Shown: one piece after another, positions 7,772 to 15,910 of the stretch
How the letters are laid out: each line of letters starts with the position of its first letter
Position numbering within the stretch: position 1 is the first letter of the stretch
From: an uncultured Prevotellaceae bacterium
GTDB taxonomy: Bacteria > Bacteroidota > Bacteroidia > Bacteroidales > Bacteroidaceae
NCBI GenBank assembly: GCA_900318775.1
Contig: ONLY01000020.1
Coordinates: forward strand, 1-62,981
DNA: 62,981 nt
Direction of reading: 5' to 3'
Notes under the pieces: model-generated
What the model was told of the DNA's origin: nothing
The model's database searches: none
What the model saw: only the letters and a program-made list of their open reading frames with translations
Translations under genes and position numbers: made by a program

Positions 7772-7796
7772 TATCAAAGGAAACAATCAAAATGAA

Positions 7797-7824
7797 ATTA
7801 AAACCTCGCGAAGTATAGGGAATC
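7797..7824 (+). repeat. Second shared upstream element, copy 2
   Basis: ATTAAAACCTCGCGA, one base, GTATAGGGAATCG, 13 bases before the 63-residue gene. It differs from copy 1 at only about three positions, while the flanking sequence is unrelated. Confidence 0.6.
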
Positions 7825-7837
7825 GTGGAAAAAAGTT

Positions 7838-8029
7838 ATGACACAGATAAAGTTTTTCATGTATAGGACTCCTGATATGGAGGCATTTGAAAAGAAAGTA
7901 AATGACTTCCTTAAAGATAATGAGGGCAAAATCCAAGTACGCGATATAAAGTATACCGCAGAATCCCCGAATCCCAACGATTCAGTATTGAAGAATTGGA
8001 CTGCTATGGTGATATACGAAACCAAATGA
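7838..8029 (+). CDS. Cse60-like small protein
   Basis: 63 residues resembling the Cse60 family (named for a Bacillus sporulation protein): a hydrophobic first strand IKFFMY, a charged helix with EKKVNDFLKD, a second strand VRDIKYTAES and a final strand WTAMVIYE. Members are small ferredoxin-like proteins found in mobile and accessory regions of many phyla, with no known biochemical role. The match is to pattern and length, from memory. Confidence 0.6.
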   Translation: MTQIKFFMYRTPDMEAFEKKVNDFLKDNEGKIQVRDIKYTAESPNPNDSVLKNWTAMVIYETK

Positions 8030-8066
8030 ATCATGTTACGGAATCTCTTATTAGGACAGAAACATT

Positions 8067-9254
8067 ATGAAGAATTTCTTTAATGCTATTGGTGTTGCAG
8101 ATATGGAAAAAGTCCATTCTGCTATGATTGCGTGGATTCTCGATAATGAGAATGATACAACGTTTTCTGCTAATCAAGGTGGAGTAAATAGTCTGTTCTC
8201 GACATTTCCGATAGCTGAACGTTCAGCATTATTATGTGGGATGTTTCATGAGAATCAAAGAGTATTTAAGTCCATCAAAACTCATGTTGAATGGAATGAT
8301 ATTGATATCATGATAGAGACAGAAGATGGTAATGGACAGAAAGAAATATGGGTGATAGAGAACAAGCTCAAATCTCAAGAACATAAGTCGAATGTTAGTT
8401 CTGATGAAAAGCAGAAGTGGAATATAAACGCAGATGAAATATGGCAAACAGAAAAGTACGAGCACATAATATGTGACAATTTCCCCAATGATTCCCACCA
8501 TTATTTGCTTTTATCATTAGGAGGAGATGTGGCAAATAGCAGTAGCAGATGTTGGAAATCGTATACTTATTCTGAATTGAAAGATCTGTTGAGCTATATG
8601 AACCCTAAGAGTTTCGTTCTCATAAAGGAATACACAGATGCCATCAGTAAAATGACTGTAGAGTTGAAGACATTCTTGAATTCTGGAAATAACATAAGTA
8701 AGTATCCACATGTATTCCAAAAGCTAACGAAGTCAAAAGCATCAAATGCCAATATAACACCTGAAGAAAAATATATTGTTGAGAATCGGTTGGAAACTAT
8801 TTTCCAAAAACAATTTCTGGCAATGATAGTTAATAATTATATTCCGACAATTGCAAGCATTGTGAGATATGACGAGAGGAATGGAATAGCAATGTTTATA
8901 GAACCAATAAAAGATATTGGTGATTACTCGCTAAGCATAGAATTTCAAGGTGGAACTTTCAAAGTGGTTTTGCTTCACAAAGATTATATTAAAAGTAACA
9001 GTTATGTGTATACTAAGCCATTATATGATAAAAATGGTAAAGTGTATCCTGAATTTGTAAAGCTTGCAAAAAATGAATGGGGAATAGCAAAGGCAAAGAA
9101 TCTTAAAACAGGCAAAGCGAAGCCAAGAATCGCTTTAGACAAGAGTATGGGTGGAAAATTGTATTGTAATTTACAAAACAATAACTTCTTGACAATATAT
9201 AAAGAAGCGAAAGACATCGCAAAGATCATTAGCTCCATCCCATCAATTCCATAA
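8067..9254 (+). CDS. PD-(D/E)XK nuclease superfamily protein (PDDEXK_4-like)
   Basis: 395 residues. The N-terminal domain has the nuclease signature: an early helix with AWILDNENDTTF, then D78/D80 (DIDIMIE) and E98-x-K100 in VIENKLKS, matching the PDDEXK_4 family, whose members are often stand-alone and uncharacterised. The C-terminal half (from about residue 220) is alpha/beta without a recognised domain. Lysine- and asparagine-rich, and more AT-rich than the MoxR-VWA part of the island, which suggests a separate origin. Likely a DNA-cleaving effector or a degenerate nuclease; target unknown. Confidence 0.75.
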   Translation: MKNFFNAIGVADMEKVHSAMIAWILDNENDTTFSANQGGVNSLFSTFPIAERSALLCGMFHENQRVFKSIKTHVEWNDIDIMIETEDGNGQKEIWVIENKLKSQEHKSNVSSDEKQKWNINADEIWQTEKYEHIICDNFPNDSHHYLLLSLGGDVANSSSRCWKSYTYSELKDLLSYMNPKSFVLIKEYTDAISKMTVELKTFLNSGNNISKYPHVFQKLTKSKASNANITPEEKYIVENRLETIFQKQFLAMIVNNYIPTIASIVRYDERNGIAMFIEPIKDIGDYSLSIEFQGGTFKVVLLHKDYIKSNSYVYTKPLYDKNGKVYPEFVKLAKNEWGIAKAKNLKTGKAKPRIALDKSMGGKLYCNLQNNNFLTIYKEAKDIAKIISSIPSIP

Positions 9255-9277
9255 ATAGTTCATTTAGTATTATGCCT

Positions 9278-9308
9278 ATTGAATTTTTCTCCCCATGTTA
9301 CTATATTA
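9278..9308 (+). promoter_or_regulatory. Shared island promoter element, copy C
   Basis: ATTGAATTTTTC, seven bases, GTTACTATATTA. The most diverged 5' half of the set but with intact TATATTA. It ends 28 bases before the 44-residue ORF. Confidence 0.75.
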
Positions 9309-9336
9309 CCCATACAAACAATAGAATTGAAGAGAT

Positions 9337-9471
9337 ATGGAACAAAGTTTAGATGTAATTCTTGCTGAGATTGATCGCACACCGTTGTTGAGTCACGAGG
9401 AAGAATTGGATTTGCTGATAGTCGATGGACTTTTGGCAACGGATAGTAAAATAAATGCTGCTAATCTTTGA
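9337..9471 (+). CDS. 44-residue protein resembling sigma-70 region 1.2
   Basis: MEQSLDVILAEIDRTPLLSH followed by EEELDLLIVDGLLATDSKIN and AANL. The core (L-x-E-I-x-R-T-P-L-L-S-x-E-E-E) closely follows the region 1.2 motif of primary sigma factors, where YLxEIGRxPLLTxEEE leads into region 2. Regions 2-4 are absent, so it cannot be a sigma factor by itself. It has its own copy of the shared promoter (C), and copy D overlaps its stop codon. It could be a remnant, or a peptide that mimics sigma to modulate RNA polymerase. The motif match is by eye. Confidence 0.55.
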   Translation: MEQSLDVILAEIDRTPLLSHEEELDLLIVDGLLATDSKINAANL

Positions 9472-9497
9472 ATTTTTCTGGCAAAGTGACTATATTA
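9467..9497 (+). promoter_or_regulatory. Shared island promoter element, copy D
   Basis: TTTGAATTTTTC, seven bases, GTGACTATATTA. Its first bases include the TGA stop of the 44-residue ORF. It ends 25 bases before the next ATG. Confidence 0.8.
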
Positions 9498-9522
9498 GAA
9501 AAGAATCAAAGAAGTATTGGAT

Positions 9523-9918
9523 ATGAATAATGCTAAAGAGCCAACGAAATTCCTTTGGAGTCGTACATACATTCTGAAAAAGAAAGGTGAACCAGATCGT
9601 TTCTTTGAGGTGAAGAAACGTGTGGGTGATATGCTTTTCGTTGAGTTGAAAGAAAAGGGCAATCGCCAACAGCTAGTAGGACGTATCTTTGTTCCAGAAG
9701 GCGAAAACCGTGAGGTATGTGGTTTTGACTGGAATGATGAATTTGTCTTCATTGTTGCCGATTACTATATCTCCCGTGGTTACAAAGGGCGCCACATTGA
9801 AAATCATGAACCTCAGGTTCTTGTCGGAAATGAATGGGTGGACCATACCAAATACAGAGAAGCCATAAGACGTATGGATGAACGTTTCCTGAATGGCCTC
9901 ATTACGGACGAAGAATAA
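9523..9918 (+). CDS. Hypothetical protein, 131 residues
   Basis: No family recognised. A basic, mostly beta protein in its first half (FLWSRTYILKKKGEPDRFFE, FVELKEKG, LVGRIFVPEG) with a C-terminal helix REAIRRMDERFLNGL. ATG 9523 is preferred over an in-frame TTG six bases upstream because it fits the element-to-start spacing of its neighbours. Soluble. Followed by a stretch that looks like a degraded small gene. Confidence 0.7.
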   Translation: MNNAKEPTKFLWSRTYILKKKGEPDRFFEVKKRVGDMLFVELKEKGNRQQLVGRIFVPEGENREVCGFDWNDEFVFIVADYYISRGYKGRHIENHEPQVLVGNEWVDHTKYREAIRRMDERFLNGLITDEE

Positions 9919-9961
9919 AAAACATTTCCTCCATTTTGCATGGAGCAACCATATGATATCA

Positions 9962-10196
9962 ATGACACAAGAGCAAATGCGACAGAAGGCGAGTGAAGCC
10001 CGTAGGGAGGCGAAGGCGTTGCAGAAGAAAATGCAGACGGTAATCATGCCATTATGCCTAAAATGTGGCGTAAAGAAGACTTCCAACGACTACTTGATCA
10101 CATCGATGCCCATCCCGAACTTTTTAGCGGATTACGTATCCGGCAGATCTAATGCCAAAGGAGAAGTATATGAAAGAAATTGCGGGGTGGTTTTAA
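9962..10196 (+). pseudogene. Probable degraded small gene (three frame segments)
   Basis: Three protein-like segments lie end to end in different frames: MTQEQMRQKASEARREAKAL (frame of 9962), then MWRKEDFQRLLDHIDAHPEL continuing FSGLRIRQI (frame of 10063), then MPKEKYMKEIAGWF ending in a TAA at 10194-10196. That TAA overlaps the next promoter element, exactly as intact genes do elsewhere in the island, which suggests it is the original stop. Two frameshifts would join the pieces into one gene of about 75 codons. A continuous frame 9893-10213 also exists but looks unlike a protein after residue 50. No family recognised. Confidence 0.4.
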
Positions 10197-10221
10197 TTTT
10201 TCTTCGAGAGTGACTATATTA
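10191..10221 (+). promoter_or_regulatory. Shared island promoter element, copy E
   Basis: TTTTAATTTTTC, seven bases, GTGACTATATTA. The G of TTTG is changed to T. It ends 39 bases before the next ATG, the longest spacing of the set. Confidence 0.75.
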
Positions 10222-10260
10222 TAATAATCGGACAAATAAACAACATAACACATTTTCACT

Positions 10261-11148
10261 ATGAGCGAAGGTCATGGAACAACCCTCAAGCTGAAACATC
10301 ATGGGGACTTAGAGAAAGTTGCAGCGTACGTGAAACAGCAAGTGCGTGAAAAAAGTATAGAACAGGTAGGAATAGACCTTTCGGAAAGGAAAGGAGATGA
10401 CCTCGTCGGTCTTTCGATTGATGAGGAGAAAAGCTGCATTTATTGGGACGACTATGGACACCACGGAGACCATCTTGACTTCCATTCCATAGCGGAATGC
10501 GTTATTAAAGTGTTTCCCGAGGTAGAGATGGAACGGCAGGACGATTATGGGCAAAGTGTGTGGAACTATGTCATAGCCGATGGCAAATGGCAGGAATATA
10601 CGCTTTGGAAGTTTGTCGCTTATATCGACGGAAAGGGTGAAGAGGTTCAGTTGGAGTACAGGGAACCGAAAGACGGACGGAGCGAGGAAGAAAGACATGA
10701 AGAACGCGACAAGATGTGCAAGGAAATGGCAGAGCGCCTCAGCCGGTTACATCCTGGCATGGAGATTGCTGTATATGCCTATGATTGGTATATAATTTAC
10801 ACGATTGTCGATGAGTTCTATAGGGCCAAAGACGGTTGCGCCGTTAAAGAATGGGTGGATCGCGGATTGTCGGGAATAATGCCCTACTTCGACGTATTGG
10901 AGTGGGTTGAGTGCATAGGTCATGTGCTTCTTCATCCTATGGAATTTGCAACTGAACTCATTAAACAAGCACGTGAGGGCGATTGTTTATGTCAGAATAT
11001 TGCTATCGACATACTGGAGTGCGATGATGTAGCAAGTCTGATAGGACCCGCTGACAAGGAATGGCTGATGGAATTGATTGAGGAGCGCAGGTTAAAACGC
11101 GAAGAAGACTGGGGCAGTGAGAATGATGACGATGAGCTGCCACGTTAA
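10261..11148 (+). CDS. Hypothetical protein, 295 residues
   Basis: No family recognised. A very acidic soluble protein (final residues EERRLKREEDWGSENDDDEL). The N-terminal part (1-130) has alternating strands and a conserved-looking DDYGHHGDHLDFHS patch rich in His and Asp. The middle (130-170) is a charged helix. The C-terminal part (residues 200-290) has short helical repeats (ATELIKQAREGDCLCQNIAIDI) like HEAT or other helical-repeat proteins. Monocistronic under element copy E. Confidence 0.7.
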   Translation: MSEGHGTTLKLKHHGDLEKVAAYVKQQVREKSIEQVGIDLSERKGDDLVGLSIDEEKSCIYWDDYGHHGDHLDFHSIAECVIKVFPEVEMERQDDYGQSVWNYVIADGKWQEYTLWKFVAYIDGKGEEVQLEYREPKDGRSEEERHEERDKMCKEMAERLSRLHPGMEIAVYAYDWYIIYTIVDEFYRAKDGCAVKEWVDRGLSGIMPYFDVLEWVECIGHVLLHPMEFATELIKQAREGDCLCQNIAIDILECDDVASLIGPADKEWLMELIEERRLKREEDWGSENDDDELPR

Positions 11149-11172
11149 GAGTAACTAAATTGATCTCTGTAT

Positions 11173-11202
11173 TTTGAATTTTCTCGGAAAGTGACTATAT
11201 TA
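11173..11202 (+). promoter_or_regulatory. Shared island promoter element, copy F
   Basis: TTTGAATTTT, eight bases, GTGACTATATTA, one T shorter than the others. It drives the longest unit: leader ORF, MoxR, VWA and three further genes. Confidence 0.8.
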
Positions 11203-11227
11203 TTGTATAACGTTAAAACCAGACAAT

Positions 11228-11275
11228 ATGAACACAAACATTGAAAGACTGAGCCAGATGCTCAAAAGGCATTGA
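11228..11275 (+). CDS. Possible 15-residue leader peptide before the MoxR gene
   Basis: MNTNIERLSQMLKRH and stop, starting 25 bases after promoter copy F, the same spacing at which real genes start after other copies. It is 27 bases upstream of the MoxR ATG. Either a leader that couples translation or the remnant of a gene. Too short to prove. Confidence 0.3.
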   Translation: MNTNIERLSQMLKRH

Positions 11276-11302
11276 TTTCATTGAACAAAAATTATAGTTA
11301 TT

Positions 11303-12367
11303 ATGGCAATAGCAATCAACACCAAAGAGTTGGAGACTCTCTTGGAGGTGACTCCTTCGTGGCAGAACATCATGCTGGCAGGCCGACATGGCATCGGCAA
11401 GTCGCAAATTCTGACCAACTATTTTGAATCGAAAGGCATGCGTGTCATAGCCTTGTTCCTGGGACAGATGAGCGACCCTGGCGACCTGCTTGGTTTGCCC
11501 AACAAGGACGAGGCGACGGGCAAGACGACCTTCATGCCACCTTATTGGTTCCCTGTCGATGGACAACCTATTGTGTTGTTCCTTGATGAGCTGAACCGCG
11601 CCCGTCCGGAAATCTTACAAACGGTGATGGACCTCGTGCTAAACCGCAAGTTGGCAGGGCGTATGTTGCCAGAGGGAAGTCGCATCATCTCGGCTTGCAA
11701 CGACGGCGACGAGTACCAGTTGACTGACCTTGACCCAGCCCTCGTTTCGCGTTTCAACATCTACACTTTCCGCCCATCTGTGGAGGAATGGCTGCTGTGG
11801 GCAACTCGCAAGGGACTGGACGAGCGTGTCATCAACTTCATCCAAGCCAATCCCGAACTGCTTGACCGCAGCGGTGACACCAAAGAGGAACAGGGACTGG
11901 AGAAAGACCCCGACCGACGGGCTTGGGAGAAAGTGGCACGTGCGATGGAGAACATTCCCAATCCGATGCCTGTGCATCAGAAGATTATTGCAGGCATCGT
12001 GGGTGTACAGGCTGCTGCCAAGTTGTTCCTCTCGTTCCAGAAGGAACTCGTCACACCGCAGGAACTGCTCACCGACTTCAAGAGCGTAAAACGACAGCTG
12101 GACAAGTATCAGTTGCATCAGTTCTCATTGGTGAACGATGCCCTTTGCCGTTTCTTCGAGACCGACCAAGCTGATACGATGGAGCGCACACTGGTTCGCG
12201 AAAACCTGAAAGCCTATCACGATTATCTGGCCAAGAACCATCGCGAAGCATACGCCCACTTTGTGTCGCTCATCGACGGTACGGGCTACAAGCAGATGCT
12301 CTTGTTCATCAACAAGGAATTGCCTGAGACCTATAAGCAAATCATTGAGTTTATCCAGTCGCTATGA
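11303..12367 (+). CDS. MoxR-type AAA+ ATPase
   Basis: 354 residues with an AAA+ core of the MoxR/dynein-related class: Walker A GRHGIGKS (residues 27-34), Walker B VLFLDELNRA (about 91-99), sensor 1 SACN (about 130) and arginine finger SRF (about 150). The C-terminal helical lid and tail extend to residue 354. MoxR ATPases are chaperone-like and work with VWA-domain partners to remodel or insert cofactors into client complexes. The next gene is such a partner and overlaps it by four bases (ATGA), so the pair is translationally coupled. MoxR-VWA modules also form the core of predicted NTP-dependent conflict systems. Confidence 0.92.
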   Translation: MAIAINTKELETLLEVTPSWQNIMLAGRHGIGKSQILTNYFESKGMRVIALFLGQMSDPGDLLGLPNKDEATGKTTFMPPYWFPVDGQPIVLFLDELNRARPEILQTVMDLVLNRKLAGRMLPEGSRIISACNDGDEYQLTDLDPALVSRFNIYTFRPSVEEWLLWATRKGLDERVINFIQANPELLDRSGDTKEEQGLEKDPDRRAWEKVARAMENIPNPMPVHQKIIAGIVGVQAAAKLFLSFQKELVTPQELLTDFKSVKRQLDKYQLHQFSLVNDALCRFFETDQADTMERTLVRENLKAYHDYLAKNHREAYAHFVSLIDGTGYKQMLLFINKELPETYKQIIEFIQSL

Positions 12368-13827
12368 GTGCCCTCGAACGCATACAACAAGAGACGGAGC
12401 AGTGGTTTCTGACCGAACCGCTCTTCTTCACCGTCTATTGTTCGCACCGGCTGACCATCAATCCCAATATGTTGTGCGCCCTGCGTTCAGGACAAGGGCG
12501 TATTGAATACAACCCGGAACTGATCGGCCGGATGACCGACCATCAGTTGCGGGCCTTGCTGAGCGTGGAGATGATTCGCATTCTGCTGAAGCATCCCTAC
12601 TCCCGTCAGCCGCTGGGTTGTCCTGGCATAGTTCTGAAGATGGCGAGTGATATGGTCATTGCGCCTGCCTATAACCTGACTTGGGCAGGTCTGACACATC
12701 CCCACGATTTCGGTTTGCCCACAGGACAGCACTTCGAGTGGTATGCCAACCGACTGAGTGCAATGGGAATCCACATGGATGGACCAGCCCCCAGCGAAGG
12801 AGATTCCTGTGCTGATGGCGAGGCAGGTGAAGGCGGTGCATCTTCTTCATCTGAACCTTCTGAGAAGCAAGGTGAAGATTCGGCAGGTGGCAGCAGTGGC
12901 GAAAATAAAGAGCAAAACGAGCAGGGAGAGAATGCAGAAGGGGCATTGTCCGGTGGAGCAGATTCTGAAGAAAGTAACGAAAAAGCTGTGCCTATCGAAG
13001 GTCAGGGAGGAATGCCTTCCTCTGGCGAACAAGAAGCGGCAGGCGTAGGCGGCACTTCATCGTCATCTGGAAGCTCGCAGGCAACTCTCAATTCTCTTCC
13101 GCCTGCGCCTAAACGAAGCGAAGAACTCTCAACTCTCGACTCTGCCCCGTCTTCCGACTATACATCTTTGTGGGAAGAGGATGCCTTCATGGGTCAGCAG
13201 ATTACGGACATCATCCATAGCACCACGCAATGGGGAAGTCTGCCACTAAGCATGGTGGAACTCATCCGGAAAGCTGCCGAAGGTAAGATTGACTATCGTA
13301 ATGCCTTGCGTGCTTTCCGCAGTTCCATCCTATCGCAGAAACGTCATCTCACCCGCATGTATCCCAGCCGCCGCTTTGGTTTCGAGCAGATGGGTAGCCG
13401 CTATGAATTCACTACTCGCCTATTGGTGGCCATCGACACCAGTGGTTCGGTAGGTTCAGAAGAATTGGGACGCTACTATCGCATCATCACCACCTTCTTC
13501 AAATATGGCATTCAGGAGATTGATGTGCTGATGTTCGCTTTCGATGTACAGGGAGAACCCGTTACTCTGAAAGAGGCACAGAAGAACAAGCAGACATTTG
13601 AGGTGAAAGGGCGCGGCGGAACAAACTTCCAGGCTCCAATCAATTATGTGGCAGAGCACCCCGGCTATGACGGACTCATCATCATGACTGATGGTTATGC
13701 CCCCGTCCCCTCTGTGCCTGCCTTTCTGAAAACCAAACTTCTCTGGGTTATCGACAACGAGCTATCCTATAAACAACATTACGAATCGCTGCGCAAGACA
13801 GGTCGCGTCTGTCTGATGCAGCTGTAA
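12364..13827 (+). CDS. VWA-like protein of the DUF2201 type (MoxR partner)
   Basis: 487 residues. The N-terminal domain (1-140) resembles the putative metallopeptidase half of DUF2201, but the expected HExxH motif is eroded: SVEMIRILLKHP keeps the Glu and the last His and replaces the other two His. A low-complexity Ser/Glu/Gly-rich linker (about 141-265) follows. The C-terminal VWA domain carries the MIDAS signature DTSGSVG (about residue 356) and MTDGYAP (about 441). It likely binds metal-dependently to a client and recruits the upstream ATPase. Start overlaps the ATPase stop. Confidence 0.88.
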   Translation: MSALERIQQETEQWFLTEPLFFTVYCSHRLTINPNMLCALRSGQGRIEYNPELIGRMTDHQLRALLSVEMIRILLKHPYSRQPLGCPGIVLKMASDMVIAPAYNLTWAGLTHPHDFGLPTGQHFEWYANRLSAMGIHMDGPAPSEGDSCADGEAGEGGASSSSEPSEKQGEDSAGGSSGENKEQNEQGENAEGALSGGADSEESNEKAVPIEGQGGMPSSGEQEAAGVGGTSSSSGSSQATLNSLPPAPKRSEELSTLDSAPSSDYTSLWEEDAFMGQQITDIIHSTTQWGSLPLSMVELIRKAAEGKIDYRNALRAFRSSILSQKRHLTRMYPSRRFGFEQMGSRYEFTTRLLVAIDTSGSVGSEELGRYYRIITTFFKYGIQEIDVLMFAFDVQGEPVTLKEAQKNKQTFEVKGRGGTNFQAPINYVAEHPGYDGLIIMTDGYAPVPSVPAFLKTKLLWVIDNELSYKQHYESLRKTGRVCLMQL

Positions 13828-13868
13828 AAATGATAGATTTATTTGATTTGGTAAAATGAAGATAGTAA

Positions 13869-14699
13869 ATGAAGGAGTATAAAGCATATTGGAAGGATGG
13901 GCGGAAAAGGAACATAACATGGGAAGCAAAACTCGCCCGCTATCTTGAGCATCACACCCCACTCAAGAGCATCCGGCATGACCTTTTCAAAGCTTTTGAC
14001 GAAGGGCTTGATGACTACGAGCTTTATAAAAAAGCCGAAGAGGAATACTCGTTCTACGCCAAGGGATATAAACTTGCCATAATGGATGGTCTAAGTGCCG
14101 ATGACATTGACTTCAAGCTGTGGGACGATGCGATGATACCCCAAAAGTTGGAGCCTCTTATCCGCAAGTCCCCATATTTTAGTGTGGATTCTGCCATAAG
14201 TAGGGCACTGAAGCCTTGGATGAATGCTATCAAAAAGTTGATAGTGAATACCACACAGGCAAGCACAAGTACGGGTGATAAGCTTTTCACACCATGGCTT
14301 CGCGATTGGAGCGGAGATTATGTCGTTTCTCCAGAGGACTATGTCAAGGATGTTCTTCGCCCCTATCTGGACGAACAGGGATTACAGGATGCAAAAACCT
14401 ATGTGCATGAACGGGGAAATGCACTCATCGTCATTGAATATCAGGGATGCCAGTTACTGCTGAAAGAGTTTCTTTTTGCCAAGTCGCCGTACCAATGTTA
14501 TTTCTATCCATACTCAGATGAAAAAGATTCATTCTTCAATGCTACATATCCCGTATCCGATAACTACCATATTCCATTTAGTATGCTCACATTGAACGCC
14601 ATCGCCAAATATGTGAAACTGATGCCAAGATACAAAGATACAATTGACGACATGAAAGCAAAAGTAACAAAATCATACCAATCAATTAAAGGAGAATAA
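13869..14699 (+). CDS. Hypothetical protein, 276 residues
   Basis: No family recognised. A soluble, mixed-charge protein, helical in residues 1-130 with many aromatic residues (EEEYSFYAKGYKLAIMDGL) and alpha/beta afterwards (ALIVIEYQGCQLLLKEFLFA). It begins 41 bases after the VWA gene and ends 2 bases before the next ATG, so it belongs to the MoxR-VWA transcription unit. A client or specificity subunit of that pair is a reasonable guess only. Confidence 0.72.
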   Translation: MKEYKAYWKDGRKRNITWEAKLARYLEHHTPLKSIRHDLFKAFDEGLDDYELYKKAEEEYSFYAKGYKLAIMDGLSADDIDFKLWDDAMIPQKLEPLIRKSPYFSVDSAISRALKPWMNAIKKLIVNTTQASTSTGDKLFTPWLRDWSGDYVVSPEDYVKDVLRPYLDEQGLQDAKTYVHERGNALIVIEYQGCQLLLKEFLFAKSPYQCYFYPYSDEKDSFFNATYPVSDNYHIPFSMLTLNAIAKYVKLMPRYKDTIDDMKAKVTKSYQSIKGE

Positions 14700-14701
14700 T
14701 T

Positions 14702-15172
14702 ATGCCAAACATTTGCACAACCAATTATGTGATCGAGGGCAAGAAGGATGAACTCGATGCACTGTATCAGAAAATGAAGGAACTCCGGGGGCAAAGCCTC
14801 GGGCAGCTGGTTGAAGCTTTGGGTAAAGACCCAAATGAAGTGATGTGCCGCGGCGGATGGACTGAACTTGAACGCGAGGGTGATATCCTTCGTATGACTT
14901 TTGAAACGGCTTGGACACCTTGCTACGAAGTCACTCAGTTGATGAAAGCTGTTTATCCATCACTCCGCATCTACTACAAAGCCGAAGAGCCAGGTTGCGA
15001 AGTCTATCTCAAGAATGATGCCGATGGCAAGTACTTCCCTGAGACAGAAGCCGACGGACATGCGTTCGAGCTAATGACAGAAGAGCGTGAGCAACTGCAG
15101 ACCCGTCTCATTCGTGGCATTAAGGACGGCAGCATAGAAGTTAAGGTCAGCAAAGAAAATGACAAAGGCTGA
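14702..15172 (+). CDS. YubB/DUF1281-like ferredoxin-fold protein
   Basis: 156 residues. The start MPNICTTNYVIEGKKDELDA matches the opening of Api92/DUF1281-type proteins (M-x-N-x-C-x-x-x-Y), and FETAWTPCYEVTQLMKAVYP followed by IYYKAEEPGCEVYL fits the YubB ferredoxin-like C-terminal domain. Such proteins are common on plasmids, prophages and accessory islands; their role is unknown. A purine-rich AAAGGAG lies before the ATG. Overlaps the next gene by 14 bases. Confidence 0.7.
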   Translation: MPNICTTNYVIEGKKDELDALYQKMKELRGQSLGQLVEALGKDPNEVMCRGGWTELEREGDILRMTFETAWTPCYEVTQLMKAVYPSLRIYYKAEEPGCEVYLKNDADGKYFPETEADGHAFELMTEEREQLQTRLIRGIKDGSIEVKVSKENDKG

Positions 15173-15845
15173 ATTAGATAAAGTCATCGTCAGATCGTTC
15201 CCCATCTACGAACTGCTGCAGATTCGCATAGAGGGCCATCGGTACCCTCGCCGGCGAATCTGTCAGCAGCGGTTAGGTTTCTTTGACACGAAGGAACATG
15301 CCGAGGAAGCCATGCTTTCGACTATCGAGTTTCAGAAGAAAGTATGTAAGCAAAGAGAAAAGAATTACTATGATGACTGTTTTGGGTTCTTTCTGTTTGA
15401 GCAGTTTGTCCATAATAAGGAAAGCTCATTCTATCGGAACGAACGGCCTCAGAAATGCTTCTCTTTTAACGCAGATGGAGAACTTAATGACTTTGTCGCT
15501 TTAGACGAAATGGGATGGTATCGTGGTCGCAAGATAGAGGACATCCGCTTCAAAGTTGGCGACATCGTGGAGGTCGTAGATGGAAACTATTCAGATCTGG
15601 GCATCGTGGGAGCCCTTCCTCTGACTACTGACAAATACAGTCGGTTAGAAGAAGATCCCGATGAGTGTGAGCATCCAAGCCATTTTCTTGATGAGAGTGA
15701 CGACTGCTACCTCGTCTATACTCTTGGCGAAGCCGGTTCTCACATCCATCCTGTCTGCTACACAGTGTTTCCACCCACACATCCTGTTCCTGAGAGAATT
15801 GCAGCCCAGCTAAAGGCAAATCTGGAAGAAGTAGAAAAAAGTTAG
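15159..15845 (+). CDS. Hypothetical protein, 228 residues
   Basis: No family recognised. The first 110 residues have a basic strand-helix unit (QRLGFFDTKEHAEEAMLSTI), as in small RNA- or DNA-binding accessory proteins. Residues 125-165 (FKVGDIVEVVDGNYSDLGIV) look like an SH3/KOW-type beta barrel start, and the C-terminal part is rich in Asp, His and Cys (DPDECEHPSHFLDESDDCYL). Last gene of the MoxR-VWA unit, with start inside the preceding gene. The next promoter element begins 7 bases after the stop. Confidence 0.7.
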   Translation: MTKAELDKVIVRSFPIYELLQIRIEGHRYPRRRICQQRLGFFDTKEHAEEAMLSTIEFQKKVCKQREKNYYDDCFGFFLFEQFVHNKESSFYRNERPQKCFSFNADGELNDFVALDEMGWYRGRKIEDIRFKVGDIVEVVDGNYSDLGIVGALPLTTDKYSRLEEDPDECEHPSHFLDESDDCYLVYTLGEAGSHIHPVCYTVFPPTHPVPERIAAQLKANLEEVEKS

Positions 15846-15852
15846 GGCAATC

Positions 15853-15883
15853 TTTGAATTTTTCTGGTGATGTGACTATATTA
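15853..15883 (+). promoter_or_regulatory. Shared island promoter element, copy G
   Basis: TTTGAATTTTTC, seven bases, GTGACTATATTA, starting just after the preceding stop. It precedes a G-poor ORF that ends inside a terminator. Confidence 0.8.
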
Positions 15884-15910
15884 TGTTCGTAATATAAAAA
15901 AAGAAAGATT

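Noticed and set aside
9893-10213. Continuous 106-codon frame
   Set aside because: Starts inside the previous gene and loses protein-like character after about 50 codons, while better segments exist in the other frames; treated as a degraded gene.
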